From NCBI GenBank assembly GCA_030631505.1, contig DAOVKX010000058.1, positions 1 through 6,731 on the forward strand: 6,731 bases of DNA. The letters run 5' to 3'. Below are positions 1 through 4,868 of the stretch, in pieces; the first letter of the stretch is position 1; every line of letters begins with the position of its first letter. A program made the translations under genes and the position numbers. The stretch comes from Candidatus Nanohaloarchaea archaeon (GTDB lineage Archaea > EX4484-52 > DAOVKX01). The notes below the pieces were generated by a model. It was given only the letters and a program-made list of their open reading frames with translations. It was not told the DNA's origin and did not search any database.

Positions 1-1655
1 GAGAATATATTGTAAAGGGGGTAGTTACTCCTGATGAATTCACGGTGTTTGAGCCAACAGGAACTATAATTGAAAGAAAAACAGGTTCCAAAAAAGTGAA
101 ACTGATAAGGTCCGGAAAAAGAAACAAAAAAGTGAAGGTTCCAAAAACTGAGCAAGGCAGATTATGCCTGACAGACAAACAGGTTCTGGAATTAGCAGAA
201 TACGGCACAAAGATACATAAACATTACAGGCAGGCAATGGACATTGAGTGGGCCTATGACGGAAGAAATATTTATATAGTACAGGCAAGACCTGAAACAG
301 TTCACACGATAAAGAGAAAAAATATTATAGAAACTTATGTGTTGAAAGATAAAGGGGATGTGCTTCTTACGGGCGAGGCCGTAGGACGGAAAATAAGCAC
401 AGGAAAAGTCTGTCTGATAAAAAGCCCAAAACAGATACATAATTTTAAACCTAGGAATATTCTTGTAACTGAAATGACAGACCCTGACTGGGAGCCAGTA
501 ATGAAAATGGCCTCGGGAATCATTACAGATGAAGGAGGGCGTACATCACATGCTGCGATTGTATCAAGGGAGCTTGGGATACCTGCTGTGGTAGGAACTG
601 AGAAAGCAACAAAGACATTAAAAAACAGGCAGAGCATAACCTTAGATTGTTCTGAAGGCGAAGGCAGAGTATACAACAAAGAACTGAAATTCATTGTGAA
701 AAAGAGAGATTTGGAAAAGGTTCCTGAAACAAAGACGAAGATAATGATAAATCTTGGCGATCCGAACCAGGCGTTTTCCCTGTCCAGACTGCCTGTAGCT
801 GGTGTAGGCCTTGCGCGGGAAGAATTTATAATAACAAATTATATAGGGAAGCATCCGCTTTACCTGATAAAAAACAAACAATCGGAGTTGTATGTTGATA
901 ATCTGGCTTCAGGCATTGGTAAAATTGCTGCCGCTTTCTATCCGAGACCAGTTATAGTTAGATTAAGCGACTTCAAATCAGATGAATATGCCGGATTAAC
1001 CGGCGGAAAGGAATTTGAGCCAGTTGAAGATAACCCTATGATTGGTTGGAGAGGCGCGTCCAGATATTATGACAGGGCTTTCTCTGCTGCGTTTAAACTG
1101 GAATGCAAGGCATTAAAAAAGGTTATTGAAAGCATGAAACTGGACAACATCATTATCATGGTTCCTTTCTGCAGGACAACAAATGAAGGGAAATGGGTTG
1201 TTAAAGAGCTTGGAAAGAACGGGCTAAAGAGACGCAAAAAATTAAAAATATATGTAATGGCTGAAATACCGAGCAACATAATTTTAGCTGACAAATTTGC
1301 AGAGATATTTGATGGGTTCAGCATCGGAAGCAATGATTTAACACAACTGACGCTGGGTCTGGACAGGAATTCTGAAAAGCTGGACTACATATTTGATGAG
1401 CGAAATCCTGCAGTCAAAAGAAGCATCAAATCGTTAATAGATGACGCGCACAAAAAGAAAAGAAAAGTTGGCATTTGCGGCCAGGCGCCAAGCGACCACC
1501 CCGAATACATTAAGTTTTTGGTTGACTGTGGAATTGATTCAATATCTGTCAATCCTGATGTTGCTCTGGAAACGATTCTTCTTGTAGATAAGGTTGAGAA
1601 AAATAAAAAAGGTTTCATCAGGAGAGTTAAACATAAGTTGAGAAAAAGAAAGTAA
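1..1655 (+). CDS. ppsA: Phosphoenolpyruvate synthase (pyruvate, water dikinase), C-terminal part, 5' end outside window
   Basis: The enzyme converts pyruvate + ATP + water to PEP + AMP + phosphate, a cytoplasmic gluconeogenic step. The frame is open from the left edge (first whole codon at base 3), giving 550 residues of a protein usually about 750-800 long; the missing part is most of the ATP-binding domain. The GTG at 45 is internal, because conserved sequence (VTPDEFTVFEPT) runs through it. Visible parts in order: end of the ATP-grasp-like domain (IYIVQARPET); swivelling phosphohistidine domain with GGRTSHAAI, His codon 549-551; and the PEP/pyruvate TIM barrel with DNPMIGWRGASRY, MAEIPSN, FSIGSNDLTQLTLGLDR and GICGQAPSDHPEY, whose Cys (codon 1476-1478) is the expected proton-transfer residue. 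All expected catalytic blocks are intact. It ends in a basic tail. T-runs after the stop suggest it ends its transcript. Family assignment is secure. Confidence 0.96.
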   Translation, partial: EYIVKGVVTPDEFTVFEPTGTIIERKTGSKKVKLIRSGKRNKKVKVPKTEQGRLCLTDKQVLELAEYGTKIHKHYRQAMDIEWAYDGRNIYIVQARPETVHTIKRKNIIETYVLKDKGDVLLTGEAVGRKISTGKVCLIKSPKQIHNFKPRNILVTEMTDPDWEPVMKMASGIITDEGGRTSHAAIVSRELGIPAVVGTEKATKTLKNRQSITLDCSEGEGRVYNKELKFIVKKRDLEKVPETKTKIMINLGDPNQAFSLSRLPVAGVGLAREEFIITNYIGKHPLYLIKNKQSELYVDNLASGIGKIAAAFYPRPVIVRLSDFKSDEYAGLTGGKEFEPVEDNPMIGWRGASRYYDRAFSAAFKLECKALKKVIESMKLDNIIIMVPFCRTTNEGKWVVKELGKNGLKRRKKLKIYVMAEIPSNIILADKFAEIFDGFSIGSNDLTQLTLGLDRNSEKLDYIFDERNPAVKRSIKSLIDDAHKKKRKVGICGQAPSDHPEYIKFLVDCGIDSISVNPDVALETILLVDKVEKNKKGFIRRVKHKLRKRK

Positions 1656-1673
1656 GTTTACTAAAATAAAAGC

Positions 1674-1686
1674 TTTTTGTATTTTT
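1674..1686 (+). terminator. T-rich tract after ppsA, likely archaeal terminator
   Basis: Two T5 runs (1674-1678 and 1682-1686) follow the ppsA stop by about 20 bases, and another T-rich stretch follows. Archaeal RNA polymerase commonly terminates at U-tracts without a hairpin. The next gene has its own TATA-like box, which fits a transcript boundary here. Confidence 0.4.
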
Positions 1687-1718
1687 AATGTTTCTTAAAA
1701 CCGATGTAAACTGCATTA

Positions 1719-1726
1719 TTATATTA
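1719..1726 (+). promoter_or_regulatory. TATA-like box for the pilin-like gene
   Basis: The sequence TTATATTA is centred about 27 bases before the ATG at 1750. That places the predicted transcription start on or next to the start codon. No Shine-Dalgarno is visible before this ATG, so a leaderless mRNA is likely. Confidence 0.45.
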
Positions 1727-1749
1727 ATTAAGCGCAACATATCTTAGTT

Positions 1750-2202
1750 ATGAAAGGCGTCTCCCAGTTAGTCAGTGCCACACTTCTGATAACATTTACC
1801 ATAGGCATGTCTGTGGTTATCTGGCACTGGACAGGCCCATACACTCGTGGAGGGATAGAAACTGCGGAAAGGGGCGGCGAAGTTATTCTCGACTGCGCTG
1901 TCGGCGATTTGCAGATAGAAGAAGTCATTGTATTCAGAACAACAAACACCACAAATGTCAGGATAAAGAATTCCGGGTCCATTCCGCTGAACATAACAGA
2001 GGTATTTGTTTATTCTGATAGCATGGATTACTGCGAATTAAATTCAACAAAAACACTTATTGAGAAAAGAGAATCTGTAACTTTTGAAGGCGCCTGCAGC
2101 ATCTTTACAGACCGATGTTCCAACTTTAAATTTGCAAAAGTCATAACGTCCTGTTCTGATGTTGGCGCTACTTTGAGGACCAAGCCGACTTGCTATGAGT
2201 AA
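1750..2202 (+). CDS. Small secreted protein with archaeal type IV pilin-like N-terminus, six cysteines
   Basis: The 150-residue protein starts MKGVSQLVSATLL, followed by a hydrophobic helix to about residue 27. This is the layout of archaeal pilin/archaellin-like (class III) signals: a short basic start, a Gly after Lys where a prepilin peptidase could cut, then a helix that anchors or assembles the subunit. The rest is polar and beta-rich, including RIKNSGSIPLNITEVFV, a pattern common in immunoglobulin-like domains of archaeal surface proteins. Several N-x-S/T sites could be glycosylated (e.g. NTTN, NITE, NST). Six cysteines at 49, 95, 116, 123, 135 and 148 could form disulfides outside the cell. 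It stands alone with its own promoter; no assembly ATPase or peptidase gene is visible. It may be a minor pilin-like or cell-surface protein; the exact role is unknown. Confidence 0.75.
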   Translation: MKGVSQLVSATLLITFTIGMSVVIWHWTGPYTRGGIETAERGGEVILDCAVGDLQIEEVIVFRTTNTTNVRIKNSGSIPLNITEVFVYSDSMDYCELNSTKTLIEKRESVTFEGACSIFTDRCSNFKFAKVITSCSDVGATLRTKPTCYE

Positions 2203-2348
2203 ACTTCCTTGAAGTTTAATCACGTGCATACTGAAACAAGTTTCAGTATTGCTCTTACCTTTGGCTAAATGGAACTTCCTCAAAGTAAATTAAAAATCCG
2301 AAGGATTTTTTAGAACGTGCATATCAAACTTCGTTTGATATTGCTCTT
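2200..2348. repeat. Two tandem hairpin-bearing repeat units with conserved flanks and variable stems
   Basis: Unit 1 (about 2202-2256) and unit 2 (about 2273-2348) share AACTTCCT (2202-2209; 2273-2280), then ACGTGCATA (2222-2230; 2315-2323), then a perfect hairpin, then TATTGCTCTT (2247-2256; 2339-2348). The central stems differ: ATACTGAAAC/GTTTCAGTAT (2228-2249) and ATATCAAAC/GTTTGATAT (2321-2341), each fully paired. In both, GCA and TGC outside the stem can extend the helix past one bulged T. Two further hairpins occur: TAAACTTC-CTT-GAAGTTTA (2200-2218, its first three bases being the pilin-like gene's TAA stop) and AAAAATCC-GAA-GGATTTTT (2292-2310), the latter present only in unit 2. The repeat lies between convergent genes. 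Confidence 0.75.
2292..2311 (+). terminator. Hairpin with T-run, possible bidirectional terminator
   Basis: An 8-bp perfect stem (AAAAATCC / GGATTTTT, loop GAA) is followed by one more T, giving a T6 run at 2306-2311. The A-rich left arm makes it read similarly on the other strand. It lies between the convergent ends of the pilin-like gene and the minus-strand gene at 2383-2694. It is part of the tandem repeat, so termination may not be its main role. Confidence 0.35.
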
Positions 2349-2382
2349 GTAGTTAGTTAGATTATACTGAATTTAGAAAAGT

Positions 2383-2694
2383 TTAATTATTCTCTTTTAA
2401 AAGGGCTTCAATATCTGCGTATTGTTCCTCTGTTAAACTATATGCAGTTCCTGAAAAGCCAGTATCCATAAGATATGACTTATAATGTGACTTATTTCTT
2501 TCGTCAACTTTAAGTTGAGGTTTTAATCTGATTTGAATAATAGGTTCGTAATCTTTTCCAACCTCCAACAGTTCAACAGGTTGCTCCTTATCCATAAACA
2601 TACCTTTTACTGCATAAGGCCCTTCAATTTCATTAACATCTATATCCTGTTTCATACAACTTTCAATTGTTTTTACAAGTTTCTCAATATCCAT
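2383..2694 (-). CDS. Small acidic protein of unknown function, divergent from the membrane nuclease gene
   Basis: This 103-residue, acidic, soluble protein has no membrane segment or signal peptide, and I do not recognise its family. It shows an N-terminal helix (about 1-17), a central probable beta region (ELLEVGKDYEPIIQIRLKP, 41-59), then NKSHYKSYLMDTGFSGTAYSL and a C-terminal helix (about 88-102). No helix-turn-helix or nuclease motif is visible. The start is well supported: GGTGAT on the minus strand (2705-2700) lies 5 bases before the ATG and matches the archaeal anti-Shine-Dalgarno. It diverges from the nuclease at 2807 across 112 bases containing two inverted repeats, so the pair may be co-regulated. 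Its AT-rich composition matches that nuclease rather than the flanking core genes. An accessory or inhibitory partner of the nuclease is possible but unproven. Confidence 0.7.
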   Translation of the reverse strand: MDIEKLVKTIESCMKQDIDVNEIEGPYAVKGMFMDKEQPVELLEVGKDYEPIIQIRLKPQLKVDERNKSHYKSYLMDTGFSGTAYSLTEEQYADIEALLKENN

Positions 2695-2699
2695 TATTA

Positions 2700-2705
2700 A
2701 TCACC
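2700..2705 (-). promoter_or_regulatory. Shine-Dalgarno GGTGAT for the small acidic gene
   Basis: Read on the minus strand, GGTGAT sits 5 bases before the ATG at 2694. It is complementary to the AUCACC portion of the archaeal 16S rRNA 3' end, which fixes the start codon. It is the clearest such site in the window. Confidence 0.6.
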
Positions 2706-2720
2706 AGAGGCATTACCACA

Positions 2721-2737
2721 TATTAGTTGTACTAATA
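2721..2737. promoter_or_regulatory. Perfect 7-bp inverted repeat, candidate operator
   Basis: TATTAGT-TGT-ACTAATA is a perfect palindrome with a 3-base centre. It covers the predicted transcription start of the minus-strand gene (TATA-like box at 2744-2751 minus about 27). A dimeric repressor bound here would block initiation. It could instead form a small hairpin at the mRNA 5' end. Confidence 0.4.
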
Positions 2738-2743
2738 GTGAGT

Positions 2744-2751
2744 TTTATAAA
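2744..2751 (-). promoter_or_regulatory. TATA-like box, probably for the small acidic gene
   Basis: TTTATAAA is palindromic and so fits either strand. For the minus-strand gene it predicts a transcript start near 2721 and a leader of about 27 bases carrying the GGTGAT site. The plus-strand nuclease gene has its own better-placed box. Confidence 0.4.
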
Positions 2752-2762
2752 TTTTTCGATGG

Positions 2763-2790
2763 GTTCTTTAATTAATTACTTATAAAGAAC
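2763..2790. promoter_or_regulatory. Inverted repeat GTTCTTTA...TAAAGAAC around the nuclease promoter, with TATA box
   Basis: GTTCTTTA (2763-2770) and TAAAGAAC (2783-2790) form a perfect 8-bp inverted repeat with a 12-base spacer. The right arm overlaps CTTATAAA (2779-2786), the likely TATA box, which lies about 25 bases before the nuclease ATG at 2807 and predicts a leaderless mRNA. The overlap suggests an operator competing with TBP/TFB, though A/T-rich DNA yields such repeats by chance fairly often. Confidence 0.4.
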
Positions 2791-2806
2791 TAATCTAAGT
2801 TTATGT

Positions 2807-3316
2807 ATGAAAAAAGATTATGCTGCTTCCGAGGGTGAAGAGATAATAAAAGAATTTCTTGAAGAAAATAATATTAAATTTGAAAGAGAAGCTAAAATAA
2901 AAAATCTAAAATATGATTACACCGCGTATCGTGTAGCGGATTTCTACCTACCACAATACAAAGTGTATATTGAATTTTTAGGGCAATGGAATCACCCAGA
3001 ACATAAATCGAGATATAAACAAAAAATGACAGTTTATCACAAAAATAATATTCCCTGTGTATATTTTTATCCAGATAATTTAGGGATATTAAATTTTGTT
3101 TTCAGAAGCAGACTAAAGGGCACTCTCAAAAAACATAGACTAACATTTCAACTCTTTAGATATAATATGCATCTTTGGTTTGAAGACTCTCTAGGATTTA
3201 TATTAATTATTGGGGCTTTGATATATTTTATTGAAGATATAAAATCTAGAATCGTCTTCTCATTAATTTTTTTACATTTACTGTATAAGTCAATAAAATC
3301 TACATTTTTAAAGTAG
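2807..3316 (+). CDS. Membrane-anchored PD-(D/E)XK-like (Vsr/DUF559-like) nuclease
   Basis: The 169-residue protein has an N-terminal nuclease-like domain (about 1-110) and a short membrane region. Signature parts: a helix with Glu (SEGEEIIKEFLEENNI, 8-23), then YRVADFYLPQYKVYIEFLGQ (41-60), with Asp45 and Glu56 as likely metal ligands, a basic helix (HKSRYKQKMTVYHKNN), then IPCVYFYPDNLG, probably a core beta strand. This layout is seen in Vsr/DUF559-like and related archaeal endonucleases with the D...E-x-x-G pattern; the usual E-x-K lysine is replaced by Leu, so catalysis may use another residue. Two hydrophobic segments (about 129-143 and 148-161) near the C-terminus look membrane-spanning or hairpin-like, which is unusual for such a small nuclease. 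It is AT-rich compared with ppsA and diverges from a small acidic gene. A defence or DNA-uptake role is inferred. Enzymatic activity is not certain. Confidence 0.75.
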   Translation: MKKDYAASEGEEIIKEFLEENNIKFEREAKIKNLKYDYTAYRVADFYLPQYKVYIEFLGQWNHPEHKSRYKQKMTVYHKNNIPCVYFYPDNLGILNFVFRSRLKGTLKKHRLTFQLFRYNMHLWFEDSLGFILIIGALIYFIEDIKSRIVFSLIFLHLLYKSIKSTFLK

Positions 3317-3350
3317 AGGGAAAGAAAAACCTTTGCAGGACTTAATTAAT

Positions 3351-3393
3351 GTGCTTGAGTGCGAAGCACGAAACACATGTTTTTCCGTCGACG
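3351..3393. repeat. Hairpin GTGCTT...AAGCAC and palindrome CGTCGACG in the intergenic region
   Basis: GTGCTT (3351-3356) pairs with AAGCAC (3364-3369) across a 7-base loop; a competing inner hairpin GTGC-GAA-GCAC (3359-3369) is also possible. Further on, CGTCGACG (3386-3393) is a perfect 8-bp palindrome flanked by T-rich stretches on both sides. They follow the end of the nuclease gene. They are too few and dissimilar to be called copies of the tandem unit at 2200-2348. Function unknown. Confidence 0.35.
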
Positions 3394-3430
3394 CTTTTTC
3401 AAAAATAGAACCAATAAAAGGGTCGGCTCA

Positions 3431-3480
3431 TCAGCTACTCCTTCGTTCATCCCTCAGTCACTCTGGGGCAGTCTAATCAT
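3431..3480 (-). ncRNA. Candidate C/D box sRNA (2'-O-methylation guide-like)
   Basis: On the minus strand the order is C-like ATGATTA (3480-3474), 16 bases, D' CTGA (3457-3454), C'-like GGGATGA (3453-3447), 12 bases, D CTGA (3434-3431). Each C-type box differs from RTGATGA at one position; both D boxes are exact. The 50-base span and 12-base D guide fit archaeal C/D sRNAs. GGC before C and GCC after D could begin a short closing stem. A TATA-like TTATAAA (3522-3516) lies about 40 bases before the C box, and a CCCTTTTATT tract follows D. The segment is clearly GC-richer than its flanks, as RNA genes often are in AT-rich genomes. Against it: no D'-C' spacer, a long first guide, imperfect C boxes, and I could not identify rRNA or tRNA targets. 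Confidence 0.35.
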
Positions 3481-3515
3481 CGCCAATTAAATTATTGTGT
3501 AGAAAATTTTTAAAG

Positions 3516-3522
3516 TTTATAA
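3516..3522 (-). promoter_or_regulatory. TATA-like box upstream of the candidate sRNA
   Basis: TTATAAA on the minus strand predicts a transcript start near 3493, about 12 bases before the C-like box. It lies just past the stop of the LURP-one-related gene, so it could mark an independent small transcript; it could also be chance in AT-rich DNA. Confidence 0.3.
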
Positions 3523-3530
3523 TCAGTATA

Positions 3531-4280
3531 TCATTGCCGCCCTTCAATGCCCATCAAAAGAATTCCTGCCGCAATCAAAAGCCGCCTGTCAATAGATGGC
3601 TCTGGCTCTGTTATTCTCATTGTGTATTTGAGAACGAAGAGATTGAAATGCCGCTTAATCTCAGCAACCCCTTTACCTCCTGATGATGTAATAATATATG
3701 TCTGAGGTATAAATCTAAAGAGTCTGCATAAAATAGCACTGGTCATATCCCTTTCTGTCAGCTTTCCGATTTCCTGCCCGTCTCTAGACAGGAAAATCCA
3801 TTCGTCCTTAATAAAAGACTTGAGGCCTTTTCGCTTTATAGCCCCGACCGGCTCGCCTGTAGTCTTATCATATACATTGTAGGTTGCGGAAATGTCAAAA
3901 ATCTGGGGTGTTTTAATAGTTAAAAGTTCTTCGCTCTGGCTTTCGTCTGAGTAAATCCGAAAATCTTCCTTTAGTTTAAATGCCTTCTGTTTTGAATAAA
4001 AAAGAAGCTTGCCGTTTTCGTCGTATATATGAAAAGCCCCGCCAAATAATTTAAGAACTTTTCTGCGAAATAAGTAATGCCTGTGTTCAAATGCAGGATG
4101 CAGTCCACGCGATGTTGTTCCGTAACTTCCAGAAACGTCAGGTGTTGGTGGGTTCTGTAATGCTAAAACCTCATCAACTATGTTCGGGTCATAACCATTT
4201 TCAATCAACGACTGTTTAATCTGTTCATGTGTAACTCCTTTACCTAATTGTTCCTGTACCCACTCTTCAATTTCTGACAT
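3531..4280 (-). CDS. LURP-one-related / scramblase-like (Tubby C2-like fold) protein with N-terminal UBA-like helical segment
   Basis: The 249-residue protein has two parts. Residues 1-42 form a small helical segment (EQIKQSLIENGYDPNIVDEVL) of the UBA/CUE-like type often found at the front of archaeal membrane-associated proteins. After a Pro/Gly/Ser linker, residues about 66-225 resemble the LURP-one/phospholipid-scramblase family (beta barrel around a central helix): FHIYDENGKLLFYSKQKAFKLKEDFRIY, then FDISATYNVYDKTTGEPVGAIKRK and LKSFIKDEWIFLSRDGQEIG, then HFNLFVLKYTM. The C-terminal IDRRLLIAAGILLMGIEGRQ (230-249) is hydrophobic and resembles the ending seen in prokaryotic family members, probably the buried central helix rather than a free membrane anchor. 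Its role in archaea is unknown; scramblase activity should not be assumed. It follows taw3 by 36 bases but has its own TATA-like box. Confidence 0.8.
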   Translation of the reverse strand: MSEIEEWVQEQLGKGVTHEQIKQSLIENGYDPNIVDEVLALQNPPTPDVSGSYGTTSRGLHPAFEHRHYLFRRKVLKLFGGAFHIYDENGKLLFYSKQKAFKLKEDFRIYSDESQSEELLTIKTPQIFDISATYNVYDKTTGEPVGAIKRKGLKSFIKDEWIFLSRDGQEIGKLTERDMTSAILCRLFRFIPQTYIITSSGGKGVAEIKRHFNLFVLKYTMRITEPEPSIDRRLLIAAGILLMGIEGRQ

Positions 4281-4302
4281 AAGTTAAATGAGAGATTGCT
4301 GG

Positions 4303-4311
4303 TTTTTATAA
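4303..4311 (-). promoter_or_regulatory. TATA-like box for the LURP-one-related gene
   Basis: TTATAAAAA on the minus strand is centred about 27 bases before the ATG at 4280, predicting a leaderless transcript. It lies in the 36-base gap after the taw3 stop, so this gene can be transcribed separately from taw3. Confidence 0.45.
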
Positions 4312-4316
4312 TTTCA

Positions 4317-4868
4317 TTAAAGTTCCATAAACTTTTCAATTTTCTTATGGTTCTTTTCCATTTTTCCATTTGCGATTTCGATAAGGTATGCTAAATAATC
4401 CTCATTGACCAGCAGTTTTCCGTTTTCTCCAATCGGTGCAGACAGCATATCAACGCCGATTAATTCAGCCATTACTCTTGGTTTTATCTGGTAAATTCCA
4501 CTTCTTTTCAGCCCTGATTTAATCGCAGTTTTTAGCAGATTGTCTGCACTTTTCATGTCTTTGCAGCAGACATGCAGTATTACCGGGTCAACCCTGAACC
4601 ACAAAATATTTTTCTCATGTTTCTTAACTGCTTCCAAAACCTCATTTAATTTCACTTTCCTGTGCCATTTGCCAAGAAACATGAACTCTTTTTTGTTGTC
4701 GTCCGGGCGCGACTCTGCAACAACAACCCTGCCTGAGCATGAGCTTGTTGTGTAATAATACTGGTTTTTGTTAATGAGGTTCAGAAGCGGTATGATTTCT
4801 TTGTCAACTTCGCCTTTTTCAATGAATGTCTCTAATTTTCTGAGAGTGGGAGTTTTCATATTTTTCAT
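4317..4868 (-). CDS. taw3: tRNA(Phe) wybutosine-synthesis methyltransferase Taw3/TYW3
   Basis: Taw3/TYW3 is the SAM-dependent methyltransferase that N-methylates the tricyclic guanosine derivative at position 37 of tRNA-Phe, one step of wybutosine-type base formation that stabilises codon reading. The 183-residue length fits archaeal members. Diagnostic segments: YYYTTSSCSGRVVV (37-50, the TSSCSGR core), FMFLGKWHRKV, ILWFRVDPVILHVCC (88-102) and SGLKRSGIYQIKPRVMAELIG (118-138), then the Pro-containing VDMLSAPIGENGKLLVNEDYL. No other wybutosine gene is visible. The ATG at 4868 overlaps the stop of the upstream Mrr gene (ATGA, 4868-4865), suggesting translational coupling; an alternative start is the Met at codon 4. 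Composition is more GC-rich than the Mrr gene, so the coupling may be recent. Family assignment is strong. Confidence 0.93.
   Translation of the reverse strand: MKNMKTPTLRKLETFIEKGEVDKEIIPLLNLINKNQYYYTTSSCSGRVVVAESRPDDNKKEFMFLGKWHRKVKLNEVLEAVKKHEKNILWFRVDPVILHVCCKDMKSADNLLKTAIKSGLKRSGIYQIKPRVMAELIGVDMLSAPIGENGKLLVNEDYLAYLIEIANGKMEKNHKKIEKFMEL

Noticed and set aside
45..47. GTG at 45 as the start of PEP synthase
   Set aside because: The frame is open to the left edge and the residues before it match conserved PEP synthase sequence, so the gene is truncated by the window, not started here.
64..1618. Several minus-strand open frames across ppsA
   Set aside because: All are shadows of the conserved PEP synthase frame, with Phe/Ser/Leu-rich low-information translations.
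2200..2348. CRISPR array
   Set aside because: Only two units; the variable parts are self-complementary stems, not spacers, and unit lengths differ.
2200..2348. IS200/IS605 element end
   Set aside because: Subterminal hairpins are reminiscent, but no transposase or TnpB-like gene is present.
2807..3316. Holliday junction resolvase or homing endonuclease
   Set aside because: Neither LAGLIDADG nor archaeal Hjc motifs are visible; the ADFYLP...YIEFLG pattern fits Vsr/DUF559-like nucleases better.
3340..3490. tRNA gene in the intergenic region
   Set aside because: No T-arm GTTCRA motif or acceptor-stem pairing at the right spacing on either strand.
3495..3683. Plus-strand open frame opposite the LURP-one gene
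   Set aside because: It lies antisense to a clearly recognisable gene and gives a composition-biased peptide without family features.
4540..4755. Plus-strand open frame inside taw3
   Set aside because: It is antisense to strongly conserved Taw3 motifs and shows no feature of its own.
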